Positions 1-7,459 are shown, numbered from the stretch's first letter. The stretch is DNA of 19,114 nt from JBOGWP01 sp050693875 (GCA_050693875.1 JBOGWP010000005.1:1-19114), one strand, 5' to 3'. Numbers and translations are program-made. The notes: generated by a model from the sequence alone, not told the origin.

Positions 1-668
1 GGCTTGGCCGGGGCAGGCCGGGGTGCGGCGGCCGGCGCCCGGGCAGCGGGCGCGGCGGGGGCGGCTCCGGCGATCCGGGCGAAGTCTTCGGTGACGTAGA
101 GGAAGCCCACTCCCGCCGCGATCCCGATCCCGACATGGGTGAACCGGGCGTCCAGGAGGTTGCGCCGGTGCGGCTCGCTCGCCATCAACTGGGCATGGGC
201 GGCGTCGAGGACCGTCCCCATCGCCACGTTCTCGCCGAGCAGCGTGGCGCCCATCGCCGCTCGGCCCTGCGACATGTAGGCGCTGTTGTGCCAGAGGTCG
301 TTGGCCTGGGCCATCCGGCCCGAATGCTCGCGCGCGGTGGTGCGGGCCCAGCCGTTGACCGCGAGCGAGGCCAGGCCGGCCAGCCGGCGCTCGGCGTTGA
401 CCTTCTCGAGCAGCAGGTCTTCGAGCACGTCGACGGCCGGCTGCGCCACCGGCTTCGCTGCGTCGGTCACCTGCTGGATCGGCTGGGTTACGGGCGCCGG
501 CTGGGGGGTTGCGGTCGGAGATGGGCTCGGAGCCGGCGTAGCCGTCGCGGTGCCCCCAGCGATCAGGCAGGTCCCGCCCCAGCTGAAGGCACATCCCTCG
601 GCAAGCGCCGGCGCGGCAGCCGTCAGAAGTCCGATCACCAGTGCGCCCAAGGCGAGGCCGCGTTTCAT
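1..668 (-). CDS. Secreted CAP-domain (SCP/PR-1, YkwD-like) protein, 3' end outside window
   Basis: This is a reverse-strand reading frame of 222 complete codons that stays open to the window edge, so the C-terminus is missing. Residues 1-23 form a signal peptide: MKRG, a hydrophobic core, then an Ala-rich cleavage site near ALA|EG. A Pro/Thr/Ala-rich linker follows at about 40-78, then a CAP domain at about 84-198. Candidate cavity residues are H115 (REHS), E146 (GENVAMG) and H167 (EPHRRN), and the domain closes with GIGIA and LYVTEDF. A second Ala/Pro-rich tail begins at about 200 and may lead to a wall- or peptide-binding region. The ATG at 668-666 has a good Shine-Dalgarno (AAGGAGA, spacing about 7). 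Bacterial CAP proteins of this type are extracellular; their biochemical role is mostly unknown. Family assignment is firm; function is not. Confidence 0.9.
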   Translation of the reverse strand, partial: MKRGLALGALVIGLLTAAAPALAEGCAFSWGGTCLIAGGTATATPAPSPSPTATPQPAPVTQPIQQVTDAAKPVAQPAVDVLEDLLLEKVNAERRLAGLASLAVNGWARTTAREHSGRMAQANDLWHNSAYMSQGRAAMGATLLGENVAMGTVLDAAHAQLMASEPHRRNLLDARFTHVGIGIAAGVGFLYVTEDFARIAGAAPAAPAARAPAAAPRPAPAK

Positions 669-1040
669 TTGCTTGTCTCCTTGCCTCGAGCCCGCGCCGG
701 GGTGACGGCGCAGGAAGTGCCATCGGAAGAACCGGAGGCCGGCACCCCCTCGGAGTCCCCCGTTCGGGGCTCATCAGGCGTTGCCGGAGCGTCTTCGATG
801 GATATCGGTGTTCGTATGGGGCGTTGGATGGTGCCGGCGGGTGGTTCTGGGGTCCACCGATTGGGGGAGCCCCCCGCCGGGAAGGCCCCACAGAGGGACA
901 CCGGCACGGGCCGGCGAGGTTGACCGTGCCCGAGGCCCGCGATTACGCCCGGGGGCTTGCTTCACCCGGCCGCCACGGGGCCGGAAAGCAGGGGGACTGA
1001 TCGAGGGACTGATCGAGGCGGGCGGGAACCTCTCCAGGAG
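669..1040. other. Intergenic region between divergent CAP and mscS genes
   Basis: No convincing gene is seen in these 372 bases; the frames open here are generic high-GC shadows. A slightly AT-richer patch at about 796-822 is the most likely place for promoters. Several short G/C hairpins occur, for example CCCC-GTTC-GGGG at about 758-769. A perfect 12-bp tandem duplication lies at 993-1016. The reverse-strand leader of the CAP gene would be long and structured if transcription starts near the AT patch. No riboswitch class could be matched. Confidence 0.5.
993..1016. repeat. 12-bp perfect tandem duplication
   Basis: GGGACTGATCGA occurs twice back to back (993-1004 and 1005-1016), 25 bases before the chosen mscS start. 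It is probably a slippage duplication; a regulator site is possible but unsupported. Confidence 0.7.
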
Positions 1041-1983
1041 GTGGGACGCCTGAGAGCGCTAATCGGCGGCCAAAACGTGCCAGCGGAGCTTTTCGACCTT
1101 GCCGTCACCAAGCTCTTGCCGATGCTGCTCTACATCGCGGCGGCGTTCGTCCTCGTCCGCCTGGGGCGCAGGATGCTCGCCCGGTTCCAGAGCCGCATGC
1201 AGGCAGAGGACACCAACGCCGGCCGGAGCCTGCACCGATCGGCCCCGCTCGCAACGGTGCTGGGCAGCCTCCTCACCGCGGTCGTGTGGACCGTCGCTGT
1301 GCTCCAGATCCTGACCGACGTCTTCGGCCTGAAGATCGCGCCGATCATCACCGGGGCCGGGATCGTCGGGGGGGTTGCGCTCGGATTCGGGGCGCAGAGC
1401 CTGGTCCGCGACTTCCTGACGGGATTCTTCGTGCTCCTCGAGGATCAATACCGCGTGGGCGACCGGGTGGAGATCCAGGGAGTGATCGGCACGGTCGAGC
1501 GGTTCACGTTGCGAGCGACATCGGTCCGATCCCCGGATGGGACGCTCCACCACATCGCCAACGGGACCATCGAGCGGTCGGCAAACAACTCCGCGGGATG
1601 GTCGCGGGCCCTGGTCGACATCGCCGTCGACCAGGGCGAGCCGATGGAAAAGGTGCGCGACGCGCTCATGCAGGCAGGGATGGGGCTCGTGGCGACCCCG
1701 AGGTCGGTCCCATGGTCCTGGAGCCGCCGACCATCTGGAGAGGAGTTCACCGACTCGCAGATGCAGGTCCGGGTGGCGATCAAGACCGCTCCCGGCCGGA
1801 TGCGACCCGTCGCGGGTGTACCGGCAGCGGGTGAAGGAGGTCTTCGAGCCGGTGGGGGTGGAGATCTCGACGCCGACGGTCCTCATCCAGCGGGCCGCGC
1901 GCTCTGCCTCGAACGGTGACTCGCAACTCGCCGATGGCCCTTCCTCGGGCGGCGGGGCCGACAACAGCGTCAAGGGCGCCTGA
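1041..1983 (+). pseudogene. Small-conductance mechanosensitive channel (MscS family), frameshifted
   Basis: From the GTG at 1041 the frame gives about 215 residues of a typical MscS protein: TM segments near residues 23-41 and 70-92, then the pore helix at 105-124 (GAGIVGGVALGFGAQS, VRD). The beta domain follows with DQYRVGDRVEI and the RSPDGTLHHIANG loop. The C-terminal domain is spread over three frames. Frame 3 holds until about 1694, frame 2 gives EVGPMVLEPPTIW to about 1735, frame 3 resumes with EEFTDSQMQVRVAIKTAPG, and from about 1816 frame 1 gives VYRQRVKEVFEPVGVEI to the TGA at 1981-1983. MscS channels release solutes on hypo-osmotic shock. The start is uncertain: AGGAGGTG at 1036-1043 would be ideally spaced for a CTG at 1050, while GTG 1041 and GTG 1077 are alternatives. 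Either the gene has decayed or the sequence carries indel errors; each piece still reads as good MscS. Confidence 0.82.
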
Positions 1984-2123
1984 GGGACGGATCCGGCGGC
2001 CGTTCGCCGGCCTCCTCAGCTGAGCGGGCTCGCAGACCCACGCGCCCGGGCACGCGCCTCGGCGATCACGCGCTGGGCTGCCTCTCGGCCCTCGAAGCCC
2101 TCGGTGCTGGGCTTGTGCTCGAG

Positions 2124-2482
2124 CCCAGCTCGAGGTGCCGAAGTTGGTGCGAATGAGTCAAGTTTGGGACGAGACCGACCGGGGCGCACCTCAAGCTGGG
2201 CCCGGCAGGCGCCGAACGGAGTGAGGCCCTGCCGGCATAGAGGACTGCCGGCGAAGCCTCGGCTCGCCGAGCGAGCGAGGCGGGCCGACATTGAGGACCG
2301 CGGCCGGAGGCTCGGCTCGGCCGAGCGGGGCCCGGCAGGCAGAGCGAAGCGAGGGCCTGCTAGAGGACTGCCGGCGAAGCCTCGGCTCGCCGAGCGAGCG
2401 AGGCGGGCCGACATTGAGGACCGCGGCCGGAGGCCGCCCCTTGCCTTTCCAACCTGTACCGGGGAGCGAAGCGACCCGCTAG
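2124..2482. repeat. Composite hairpin-rich dispersed repeat (copy A) inserted in ppa
   Basis: This 359-nt block lies between the ppa codons for M (reverse of 2483-2485) and LEHKPST (reverse from 2123). A related sequence occurs at 18881-19114. It is modular. A long stem has arms 2123-2138 and 2186-2201 (16 bp, one mismatch, 47-nt loop). CCGGCAGG/CCTGCCGG pairs 2202-2209 with 2228-2235. CTCGG-CTCG-CCGAG lies at 2258-2271. A 74-bp module is duplicated (2238-2311, 2361-2434). The right end carries GGGGAGCGAAGCGACCC. No transposase and no obvious terminal inverted repeats are seen. CTAG sits at the right junction here (2479-2482) and at the left junction of copy B. It looks like a MITE- or REP-like non-autonomous element. 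Confidence 0.85.
2238..2434. repeat. 74-bp internal direct duplication within the ppa repeat element
   Basis: Positions 2238-2311 and 2361-2434 read the same for 74 bases, from TAGAGGACTGCC to GGCCGGAGGC, with a 49-nt spacer. The spacer holds a degenerate version of the CCGGCAGG hairpin, so the duplicated unit is effectively hairpin plus module (period 123). Copy B at the right end of the window has only one such module. Confidence 0.85.
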
Positions 2483-2894
2483 CATCTTGTAGACCTGGAA
2501 GAAGTGCCCGATCTCGGCGAGGAGGTTCGAGGGCACCTCCTCGATGTCCCGGAGGCGCGACCACTGCGGATCCCGTAACGGGACCCAGAGGATCTTCTCG
2601 TCGGGCCCCTTCTTGTCCCACATCCGGAACAGGCCGATGGCGTTTGCACTGATGCGGCAGGCGGGGAACGTCGGCTCCTCGAGCAGCACCAGGGCGTCGA
2701 GCGGGTCGCCATCGCCGCCCAGTTGCCGTGAACCCGTAGTCGGCGGGGTAGCGGGTCGAGGTGAACAGCATCTGGTCGAGGAAGTTGTGGCCGTCGTGCG
2801 GGTCGCGCTCGTACTCGTTCAGATCCCCTGGGGATCCCCACGACAACGATGACGCGCTCCTCCGCTCCCACCCGGACGCCACGATAGCGAACGC

Positions 2895-3497
2895 CTACGT
2901 TCCCTCTCCCACCCGCACGATCCTTGCCAGCCACGCCCGGACATCGGGCGGGTCGAGCCTTACGAGGAACGTGGCGGGGCGAATGGACGCCACCCTCCAG
3001 CCCTGCGAGAACGTCCCCCTGATTTCGGCCTGGGTCACGCGCCTGGGTCCCCACACCCCGGGCTGGTGCTCCGAGAAGCAGATCATGAGGTAAGTGCCTC
3101 CCTCCTCCACGACGGAGGCCAGGGCGTCCGCGAAGCGGGGGCGCCCCTCGTCCGAGAAGACGTGGAAGAGCCCGGAGTCGACCGCGGTCGGAAAGCGCCG
3201 TCCGAGGCGCGGCAGTTCGAGCGCGTCGAGGGCGAGGAACGGGACCTCGAGCCCCCGCTCCTCCGCCTTGCGCTCTGCGAGGGCGATCGCCGCCGGGGCG
3301 ATATCGACGCCGACGACCTCGAATCCCCGTGACGCCAGGTACAGGGCGTTCTCGCCGCTGCCGCACCCGACATCGAGCACCGGCGAGACGAAAGCCCCCT
3401 GGTGCTCGAGGGCGACGATCTCGGGCTGGGGAGCGTCGATCTCCCAGGGAGCGCGAGCTTGTCCACGCGCCCGATAGATCTCGTCGAAGAAGCTCAC
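2895..3497 (-). CDS. Class I SAM-dependent methyltransferase
   Basis: A 200-residue protein with a complete Rossmann-type SAM-binding core. Motif I is VLDVGCGSGEN at 40-50, the acidic end of strand beta2 is D65 (VVGVDIAP), and D91 (LALDALEL) lies near the adenine-binding position. FHVFSDEGR at 111-119 corresponds to motif IV. The fold and size resemble the small-molecule methyltransferases of the thiopurine/tellurite (TPMT/TehB-like) group, but the substrate cannot be told from sequence. The start is a GTG at 3497 without a strong Shine-Dalgarno. It lies 51 bases after the alpha/beta hydrolase on the same strand and just before the ppa remnant, so the three were probably co-transcribed. It is intact, unlike ppa beside it. 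Confidence 0.88.
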   Translation of the reverse strand: MSFFDEIYRARGQARAPWEIDAPQPEIVALEHQGAFVSPVLDVGCGSGENALYLASRGFEVVGVDIAPAAIALAERKAEERGLEVPFLALDALELPRLGRRFPTAVDSGLFHVFSDEGRPRFADALASVVEEGGTYLMICFSEHQPGVWGPRRVTQAEIRGTFSQGWRVASIRPATFLVRLDPPDVRAWLARIVRVGEGT

Positions 3498-3548
3498 GGG
3501 CGACGCGTTGCGGTCTCGGGGCAGGAGGGGGGCCGGAGCTCGCGGCGC

Positions 3549-4337
3549 TCAGGTCTCCTCACGAAGGAGCAGCTCGCGCAACGCCAGGTTGACAGCCTCC
3601 GGGTTCTCCAGGGGGGCAAGGTGCCCGGCGGCCGGGATCGGGGCGAAGTGGGCCCCGGGGATGAGTTCGGCCATCAGCTCGGCCTGGGGGAGGGGGACGA
3701 TGGCGTCGTCCACGCCGTGGATCACCAGCGCCGGGACATCGACCGAGGTGAGGTCCATGACCGAATCGGGGCGGTCGCGCATCGCCAGCGAGTCGGCGGC
3801 AGCGGTCGCTCCGGGCGTCTGCTCGATCATCTCGCGGACGAGCGCCTGCACCTGCCCGCCGGGGGCCGGCCCGAGCAGCTTGGGAAGCTGCTCGTCGACC
3901 AGTGCCGACGAGCCGTGCTCCTTGGCGAGCGCGGCGACCCGTTCACGGTTGGCCTTGCCTTCGGGCGGGTCGTCCTGCGCCCTGGTGTCGATCAGCGCCA
4001 GCGAGCGGATGCATTCGGGGTGCCGGCGCCACAGCGCGAAGAGGATGTATCCGCCCATCGAGACTCCGGCAAAGTCGGCCTGAGTCTCGCCCAGGGACTC
4101 GACGGTCGCGGCAAGGTCGTCGGCATGGTCGTCGAGGCCCCAGGCGCCGTCCCCGAGGCCCGCACTCCGCCCCCGGCCCCGGAGGTCGACCGCGACCACC
4201 CGGCGGAGGTCCGACAGCCCCTGGAGCTGTCCTCGCCACATCCGGCGGTCGAGGGGAAAGGCGTGGACCAGGATGAGGAGAGGGCCGGAGCCGGCCTCGT
4301 CGAAGCCGAGGCGTGAGCCCGTGGGGGAGCCGGACAT
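3549..4337 (-). CDS. Alpha/beta hydrolase
   Basis: A 262-residue alpha/beta hydrolase of normal length. The oxyanion strand is LVHAFPLDRRMW at 24-34, the nucleophile elbow is GVSMGG with S93, the acid is D210 or D211 (HGVDDAIVP), and the catalytic histidine is H239 (AAGHLAP). DLRGRGRS at 51-58 is typical of the MhpC/3-oxoadipate enol-lactonase-like group. No signal peptide is seen, so it should be cytosolic. The substrate is unknown: ester, lactone or carbon-carbon hydrolysis are all possible, and no pathway neighbour points to one. It is divergent from the helicase gene across a 98-base gap and heads the reverse-strand set hydrolase, methyltransferase, ppa. The ATG at 4337 has a weak GAGG close by. 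Confidence 0.9.
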   Translation of the reverse strand: MSGSPTGSRLGFDEAGSGPLLILVHAFPLDRRMWRGQLQGLSDLRRVVAVDLRGRGRSAGLGDGAWGLDDHADDLAATVESLGETQADFAGVSMGGYILFALWRRHPECIRSLALIDTRAQDDPPEGKANRERVAALAKEHGSSALVDEQLPKLLGPAPGGQVQALVREMIEQTPGATAAADSLAMRDRPDSVMDLTSVDVPALVIHGVDDAIVPLPQAELMAELIPGAHFAPIPAAGHLAPLENPEAVNLALRELLLREET

Positions 4338-4423
4338 TGCCTCGGATTCTGGCAGATGGGGGTGCCCTCGATCGAGTGCCCACCCGGGGGCCCCAGAGCC
4401 GCAGCCCCGTCACCCGGCGGCGC

Positions 4424-4429
4424 GATGAT
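4424..4429 (+). promoter_or_regulatory. -10-like hexamer for leaderless helicase transcript
   Basis: GATGAT ends 6 bases before the ATG at 4436, and no Shine-Dalgarno is present. This spacing fits transcription starting at or beside the start codon. No clear -35 is seen. Confidence 0.35.
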
Positions 4430-4435
4430 CGGGCA

Positions 4436-6664
4436 ATGGCGACCACGCCACCCACCACCTCCGAGGCCGAGCCTGCCGGCGACCTTGTCGCGGGCCTCAA
4501 CGGGGCGCAGCGCGAGGCCGTCCTGCACACCGAGGGGCCGCTGCTGATCGTTGCCGGCGCGGGGAGCGGCAAGACCGCCGTGCTCACCCGGCGGGTCGCC
4601 CACCTGATGCGCCAGGAGGGTGTGGCACCCTTTGCGATCCTGGCCATCACCTTCACCAACAAGGCCGCCGACGAGATGCGCGAGCGGATCGCCGGCCTGG
4701 TCGGCCCCGTCGCGCGCAGCATGACCGTCGGCACGTTTCACTCGATGTTCGCGCGGATGCTCCGGCGCGAATCCCCACGCCTCGGGTACAGCTCCAACTT
4801 CACCATCTACGACACCTCCGATTCGCAGCGGCTGATCTCCTACGTCCTGCGGGACCTCGACATCGACGCGAAAGCCTCGAAGGCCAGCCCGCAAGCGCTT
4901 CATCACGTCATCAGCCGGGCCAAGGACGAGCTGATCGGGCCGGAGCAGTTCGCCGGGCGCGTCGGCATGCTGTCCGAGGAGAAGACCGCCGCCGTCTACC
5001 GCGCCTACCAGCGGCGTCTGACCGAGGCGAATGCCATGGACTTCGACGACCTGGTCGGCAACTCGGTGCGCGTCCTGCGTGAGTTCCCCGATGTCCTCGG
5101 CCACTACCGGGAGCGCTGGAGCCACCTGCTGGTGGACGAATTCCAGGACACGAACGCGGTCCAGTTCGAGCTGGTGCGGTTGCTGAAGGCGCCCGACGGC
5201 AACGTGTGCGTCGTCGGGGACATGGACCAGTCGGTCTACGCCTTTCGCGGCGCCGACTACCGCAACCTGGCGCGCTTCGAGGAGGCGTTTCCGAAGGCGC
5301 GGGTGATCACGCTCGAGCAGAACTACCGCTCGACGCAGAGCATCCTCTCGGCGGCGAACGCGCTCATCGAGCACAACCGGGCACGCAGGCCCAAGAACCT
5401 CTGGACCACCTCGGGTCCGGGCGAGCTGGTGGTGCGCTACGGGGCCGACCACGAGCACGACGAGGCGGCGTACATCGCCTCCGAGATCGAGCGGCTGCGC
5501 GAGGCGGAGGGATACCGCTATGCCGACATTGCGGTCTTCTACCGGACCAACGCCCAGTCCCGGGTGGTCGAGGAGGTGTTCACCCGCTTCGGCATCCCGT
5601 ATCGAATCGTCGGAGGGCTGCGGTTCTACGAGCGCAAGGAGGTGAAGGACCTTCTGGCCTACCTCCGGGTGCTCGTGAACCCGGCCGACGCGGTGAGCCT
5701 GCGGCGGATCCTCAACACGCCCCGGCGCGGGATCGGCGACCGGACCGTCGCCGAGCTCGAGGCCTACGCCGCCCTGTCGGGCGTGACGCTCTTCGAGGCC
5801 ATCCAGTCGGCGGACGAGGTCCCCCGCCTCGGCCCCCGGGCGCTCGGCGCCTTGCGAGAGTTCCGGGAGATGATCGGCCGGCTGTCCACGTACCGAGCGG
5901 GGGGCGCGGGCGTTCGCAGCCTGGTCGAGGTGACGTGGCAGCGTTCCGGATATCTGGCCGAGCTCGAGGCCGACCGCTCCATCGAGGCGCTGGGACGAAT
6001 CGAGAACCTCAAGGAGCTCGCCGGGGTCGCCGGGGAGTTCGAGCAGCGGCTTCCCGACGGCACACTCGATGACTTCCTCGCGCAGATCTCACTCGTCTCC
6101 GAGGCCGACGAGTACGAGGAGGAGGCGCAGTCCGTGCCGCTGATGACCCTGCACAACGCCAAGGGCCTCGAGTTCCCGGTGGTGTTCATCGCCGGCCTGG
6201 AGGACGGCGTGCTCCCGCACGTCCGGTCGATCGGCGAGCCCGGCGCCCTCGAGGAGGAGCGGAGGCTGGCCTACGTCGGGATCACCCGGGCCAAGGAACG
6301 CCTCTACCTCCTCCATGCCGAGCGCCGGTCGCTGTGGGGCTCCTCGCAGTTCTTCCCGCCGTCCAGGTTTCTCGCCGAGCTGCCCGACCACCTCGTCCGG
6401 TTCGCCGGCGAGCCGCGCCGAGGCGGCCGGTACGGGGCGATCACCGGGCCGGGCTTGGGGCGCCTCGAGCCGCGCTACCCCAAGGCCGAGGCGGCACGGA
6501 CCGCGTGGCGGGTGGGGCAGGAGGTCGCCCACCGGCGGTGGGGTAGCGGGATCATCACCTCGCTGTCCGGCGCCGGGGACCGTGCCGAGGCGACGATCTG
6601 GTTTTCCGAGGTGGGCGAGAAGCGGTTGATGCTTGCCTACGCGCCTCTGAAGCCCGTCGACTGA
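4436..6664 (+). CDS. pcrA: ATP-dependent DNA helicase UvrD/PcrA
   Basis: A 742-residue superfamily 1A 3'-5' DNA helicase of the usual length. It has the Q motif (LNGAQREAV, 21-29), Walker A (AGAGSGKT, 40-47), motif Ia (TFTNKAADEMRERI), Walker B (LLVDEFQDTN, 231-240), motif III (GDMDQSVYAFRGA, 261-273) and motif IV (LEQNYRST, 293-300). Motifs V (TLHNAKGLEFPVVFIAG) and VI (LAYVGITRAKERLY) are also present. The last 50 residues, starting VGQEVAHRRWGSGII, form the Tudor-like C-terminal domain found in PcrA. In that family this domain contacts RNA polymerase and the protein acts in nucleotide excision repair, R-loop removal and replication conflicts. The start was set at ATG 4436 because the family match begins shortly after it; residues upstream look like noise. 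The mgtC-type gene follows 5 bases after the stop. Confidence 0.95.
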   Translation: MATTPPTTSEAEPAGDLVAGLNGAQREAVLHTEGPLLIVAGAGSGKTAVLTRRVAHLMRQEGVAPFAILAITFTNKAADEMRERIAGLVGPVARSMTVGTFHSMFARMLRRESPRLGYSSNFTIYDTSDSQRLISYVLRDLDIDAKASKASPQALHHVISRAKDELIGPEQFAGRVGMLSEEKTAAVYRAYQRRLTEANAMDFDDLVGNSVRVLREFPDVLGHYRERWSHLLVDEFQDTNAVQFELVRLLKAPDGNVCVVGDMDQSVYAFRGADYRNLARFEEAFPKARVITLEQNYRSTQSILSAANALIEHNRARRPKNLWTTSGPGELVVRYGADHEHDEAAYIASEIERLREAEGYRYADIAVFYRTNAQSRVVEEVFTRFGIPYRIVGGLRFYERKEVKDLLAYLRVLVNPADAVSLRRILNTPRRGIGDRTVAELEAYAALSGVTLFEAIQSADEVPRLGPRALGALREFREMIGRLSTYRAGGAGVRSLVEVTWQRSGYLAELEADRSIEALGRIENLKELAGVAGEFEQRLPDGTLDDFLAQISLVSEADEYEEEAQSVPLMTLHNAKGLEFPVVFIAGLEDGVLPHVRSIGEPGALEEERRLAYVGITRAKERLYLLHAERRSLWGSSQFFPPSRFLAELPDHLVRFAGEPRRGGRYGAITGPGLGRLEPRYPKAEAARTAWRVGQEVAHRRWGSGIITSLSGAGDRAEATIWFSEVGEKRLMLAYAPLKPVD

Positions 6665-6669
6665 CGCCG

Positions 6670-7383
6670 ATGCTCGCAGCCGCGGTCTTGCCCTCGCTCA
6701 CCCCCCGGGAGCTGGCGCTACGGATCGTCGTTGCCGCGGCCCTTGGCGGCGCGGTCGGTTTCGAGCGCGAGATGCGCGACCAGCCCGCCGGCTTCCGGAC
6801 CCACATGCTGGTCTCGCTGGGCTCGGCGTTGTTCACGCTCGTCGGCGCCTATGCGCCTGCGGCCTTCGTCGGTGGAGAGGGCGGAAGCGTGACGCTCGAC
6901 CCGACGCGCGTCGCCGCGCAGGTGGTCACCGGCATCGGCTTCCTCGGCGCCGGGGCGATCCTTCGCCACGGGCTCTCGGTCCGTGGACTCACGACCGCGG
7001 CCGCCCTCTGGGTGACGGCGGCGATCGGGGTGGCCGTGGGCCTCGGGTACTGGGAGGGGGCCCTGTTCGCGGTGGCGACGACCGTCGTGGCGCTGTACGG
7101 CATGAAGCGGTTCGAGCGCACCCTCCTGCATCGGTTCAAGCCGAGACGCCTCGTCCTCCGGATCGAGATGGAGCCTCAGCTCCGGGTCGCCGACCTGGCG
7201 AAGGCGCTCGAGTCCCAGGGAGCGAGAGTCGAATCTGTGCAACTGCGCCCGGGGGAGGTGGGGGACGGGCACCGCAGGCACCTCGTGCTGGGGATCGGGA
7301 TCCCGCCGGCCACCCACGTGCAGTCCGTCCTCGACGCCACGCTCGCAATCGAGGGTGTCGCCGAGGTGGATTGGGAGGCATGA
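6670..7383 (+). CDS. MgtC/SapB family membrane protein
   Basis: A 237-residue integral membrane protein. The N-terminal MgtC domain (about 12-148) has about five hydrophobic segments and the family signatures GFEREMRDQPAGFRTHM (30-46), TGIGFLGAGAILR (87-99) and RGLTTAAALWVTAAIGVA (105-122). The C-terminal part (about 160-237) is soluble and looks like the small ACT-like domain found in longer MgtC proteins. MgtC proteins are linked to growth at low magnesium, acid tolerance and survival inside phagocytes; transport by MgtC itself has not been established. The ATG at 6670 lies 5 bases after the helicase stop, so the two are probably translated from one message, although their functions are not obviously related. 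No magnesium-responsive leader is seen. Confidence 0.9.
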   Translation: MLAAAVLPSLTPRELALRIVVAAALGGAVGFEREMRDQPAGFRTHMLVSLGSALFTLVGAYAPAAFVGGEGGSVTLDPTRVAAQVVTGIGFLGAGAILRHGLSVRGLTTAAALWVTAAIGVAVGLGYWEGALFAVATTVVALYGMKRFERTLLHRFKPRRLVLRIEMEPQLRVADLAKALESQGARVESVQLRPGEVGDGHRRHLVLGIGIPPATHVQSVLDATLAIEGVAEVDWEA

Positions 7384-7423
7384 GCCTGGCCGGACGAGCT
7401 TGCTTCGGACTACGCTTACCAAC

Positions 7424-7450
7424 GGTGCGAAAGCACCTCCCCGACCGGGG
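7424..7450 (+). promoter_or_regulatory. Paired small hairpins just before the B12-binding gene
   Basis: GGTGC-GAAA-GCACC (7424-7437, GNRA-type loop) is followed directly by CCCC-GACC-GGGG (7439-7450), ending 9 bases before the ATG at 7460. There is no U-tract, so a classical terminator is unlikely. The pair could be a structured leader or a weak rho-independent stop for the mgtC message. No cobalamin riboswitch boxes are seen. Confidence 0.4.
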
Positions 7451-7459
7451 CCGGCCACC

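Larger units (their letters stand above)
2016..2871 (-). pseudogene. ppa: Inorganic pyrophosphatase, frameshifted and interrupted by a repeat element
   Basis: Pieces of a family I soluble pyrophosphatase (PPi to 2 Pi) lie in order on the reverse strand but in different frames. They are IVVVGIPRGS (about 2853-2825), then NEYERDPHDG and DQMLFTSTRYPADYGF to about 2725, then GDGDPLDALVLLEEPTFP, KKGPDEKILWVP and AEIGHFFQVYKM to 2483. After a 359-nt insertion (2124-2482) the conserved tail resumes as LEHKPSTEGFEG and EAAQRVIAEARARARG, ending at 2016. The catalytic DGDPLDALV core is intact. An indel after IPRGS (about 2827) and one after YGF (about 2720, where a few family residues are also missing) change the frame. 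The middle frame reaches a stop inside the repeat at 2360, so no full enzyme can be made as written. GTG 2871 is only a nominal start; by family length the start should lie near 2853, after GGAGGAG. The gene is last in a reverse-strand run behind the methyltransferase. Confidence 0.85.

Noticed and set aside
135..923. Long forward open frame covering the CAP gene and its upstream region
   Set aside because: It is antisense to a reverse-strand gene with signal peptide, CAP motifs and ribosome-binding site, and its own translation is Arg/Gly/Ala-rich without any recognisable motif.
669..990. Possible c-di-AMP (ydaO-type) riboswitch in the reverse-strand leader of the CAP gene
   Set aside because: Fragments such as GGGTGAAGC, GGTCAACCTCGCC and GGGGGACTCC recall parts of that motif, and cell-wall genes often carry it. 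The blocks are in the wrong order and spacing, and the conserved GTCAGCTAACC core is absent.
1998..2012. Terminator between mscS and ppa (GGCCG-TTCGC-CGGCC)
   Set aside because: The stem is only 5 bp in very GC-rich DNA with no U-run; it is too weak to call.
2124..2482. CRISPR array
   Set aside because: There are only two direct repeats of 74 bp with one 49-bp related spacer; unit size and spacer content do not fit CRISPR, and no cas genes are present.
2016..2882. Single 288-residue protein running through the repeat element
   Set aside because: It is open by chance: it carries only the second and last segments of pyrophosphatase, while the catalytic DGDPLDALV segment is in another frame.
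3992..5458. 488-codon reverse-strand open frame
   Set aside because: It is antisense to the helicase and overlaps the alpha/beta hydrolase in another frame; no motif is present.
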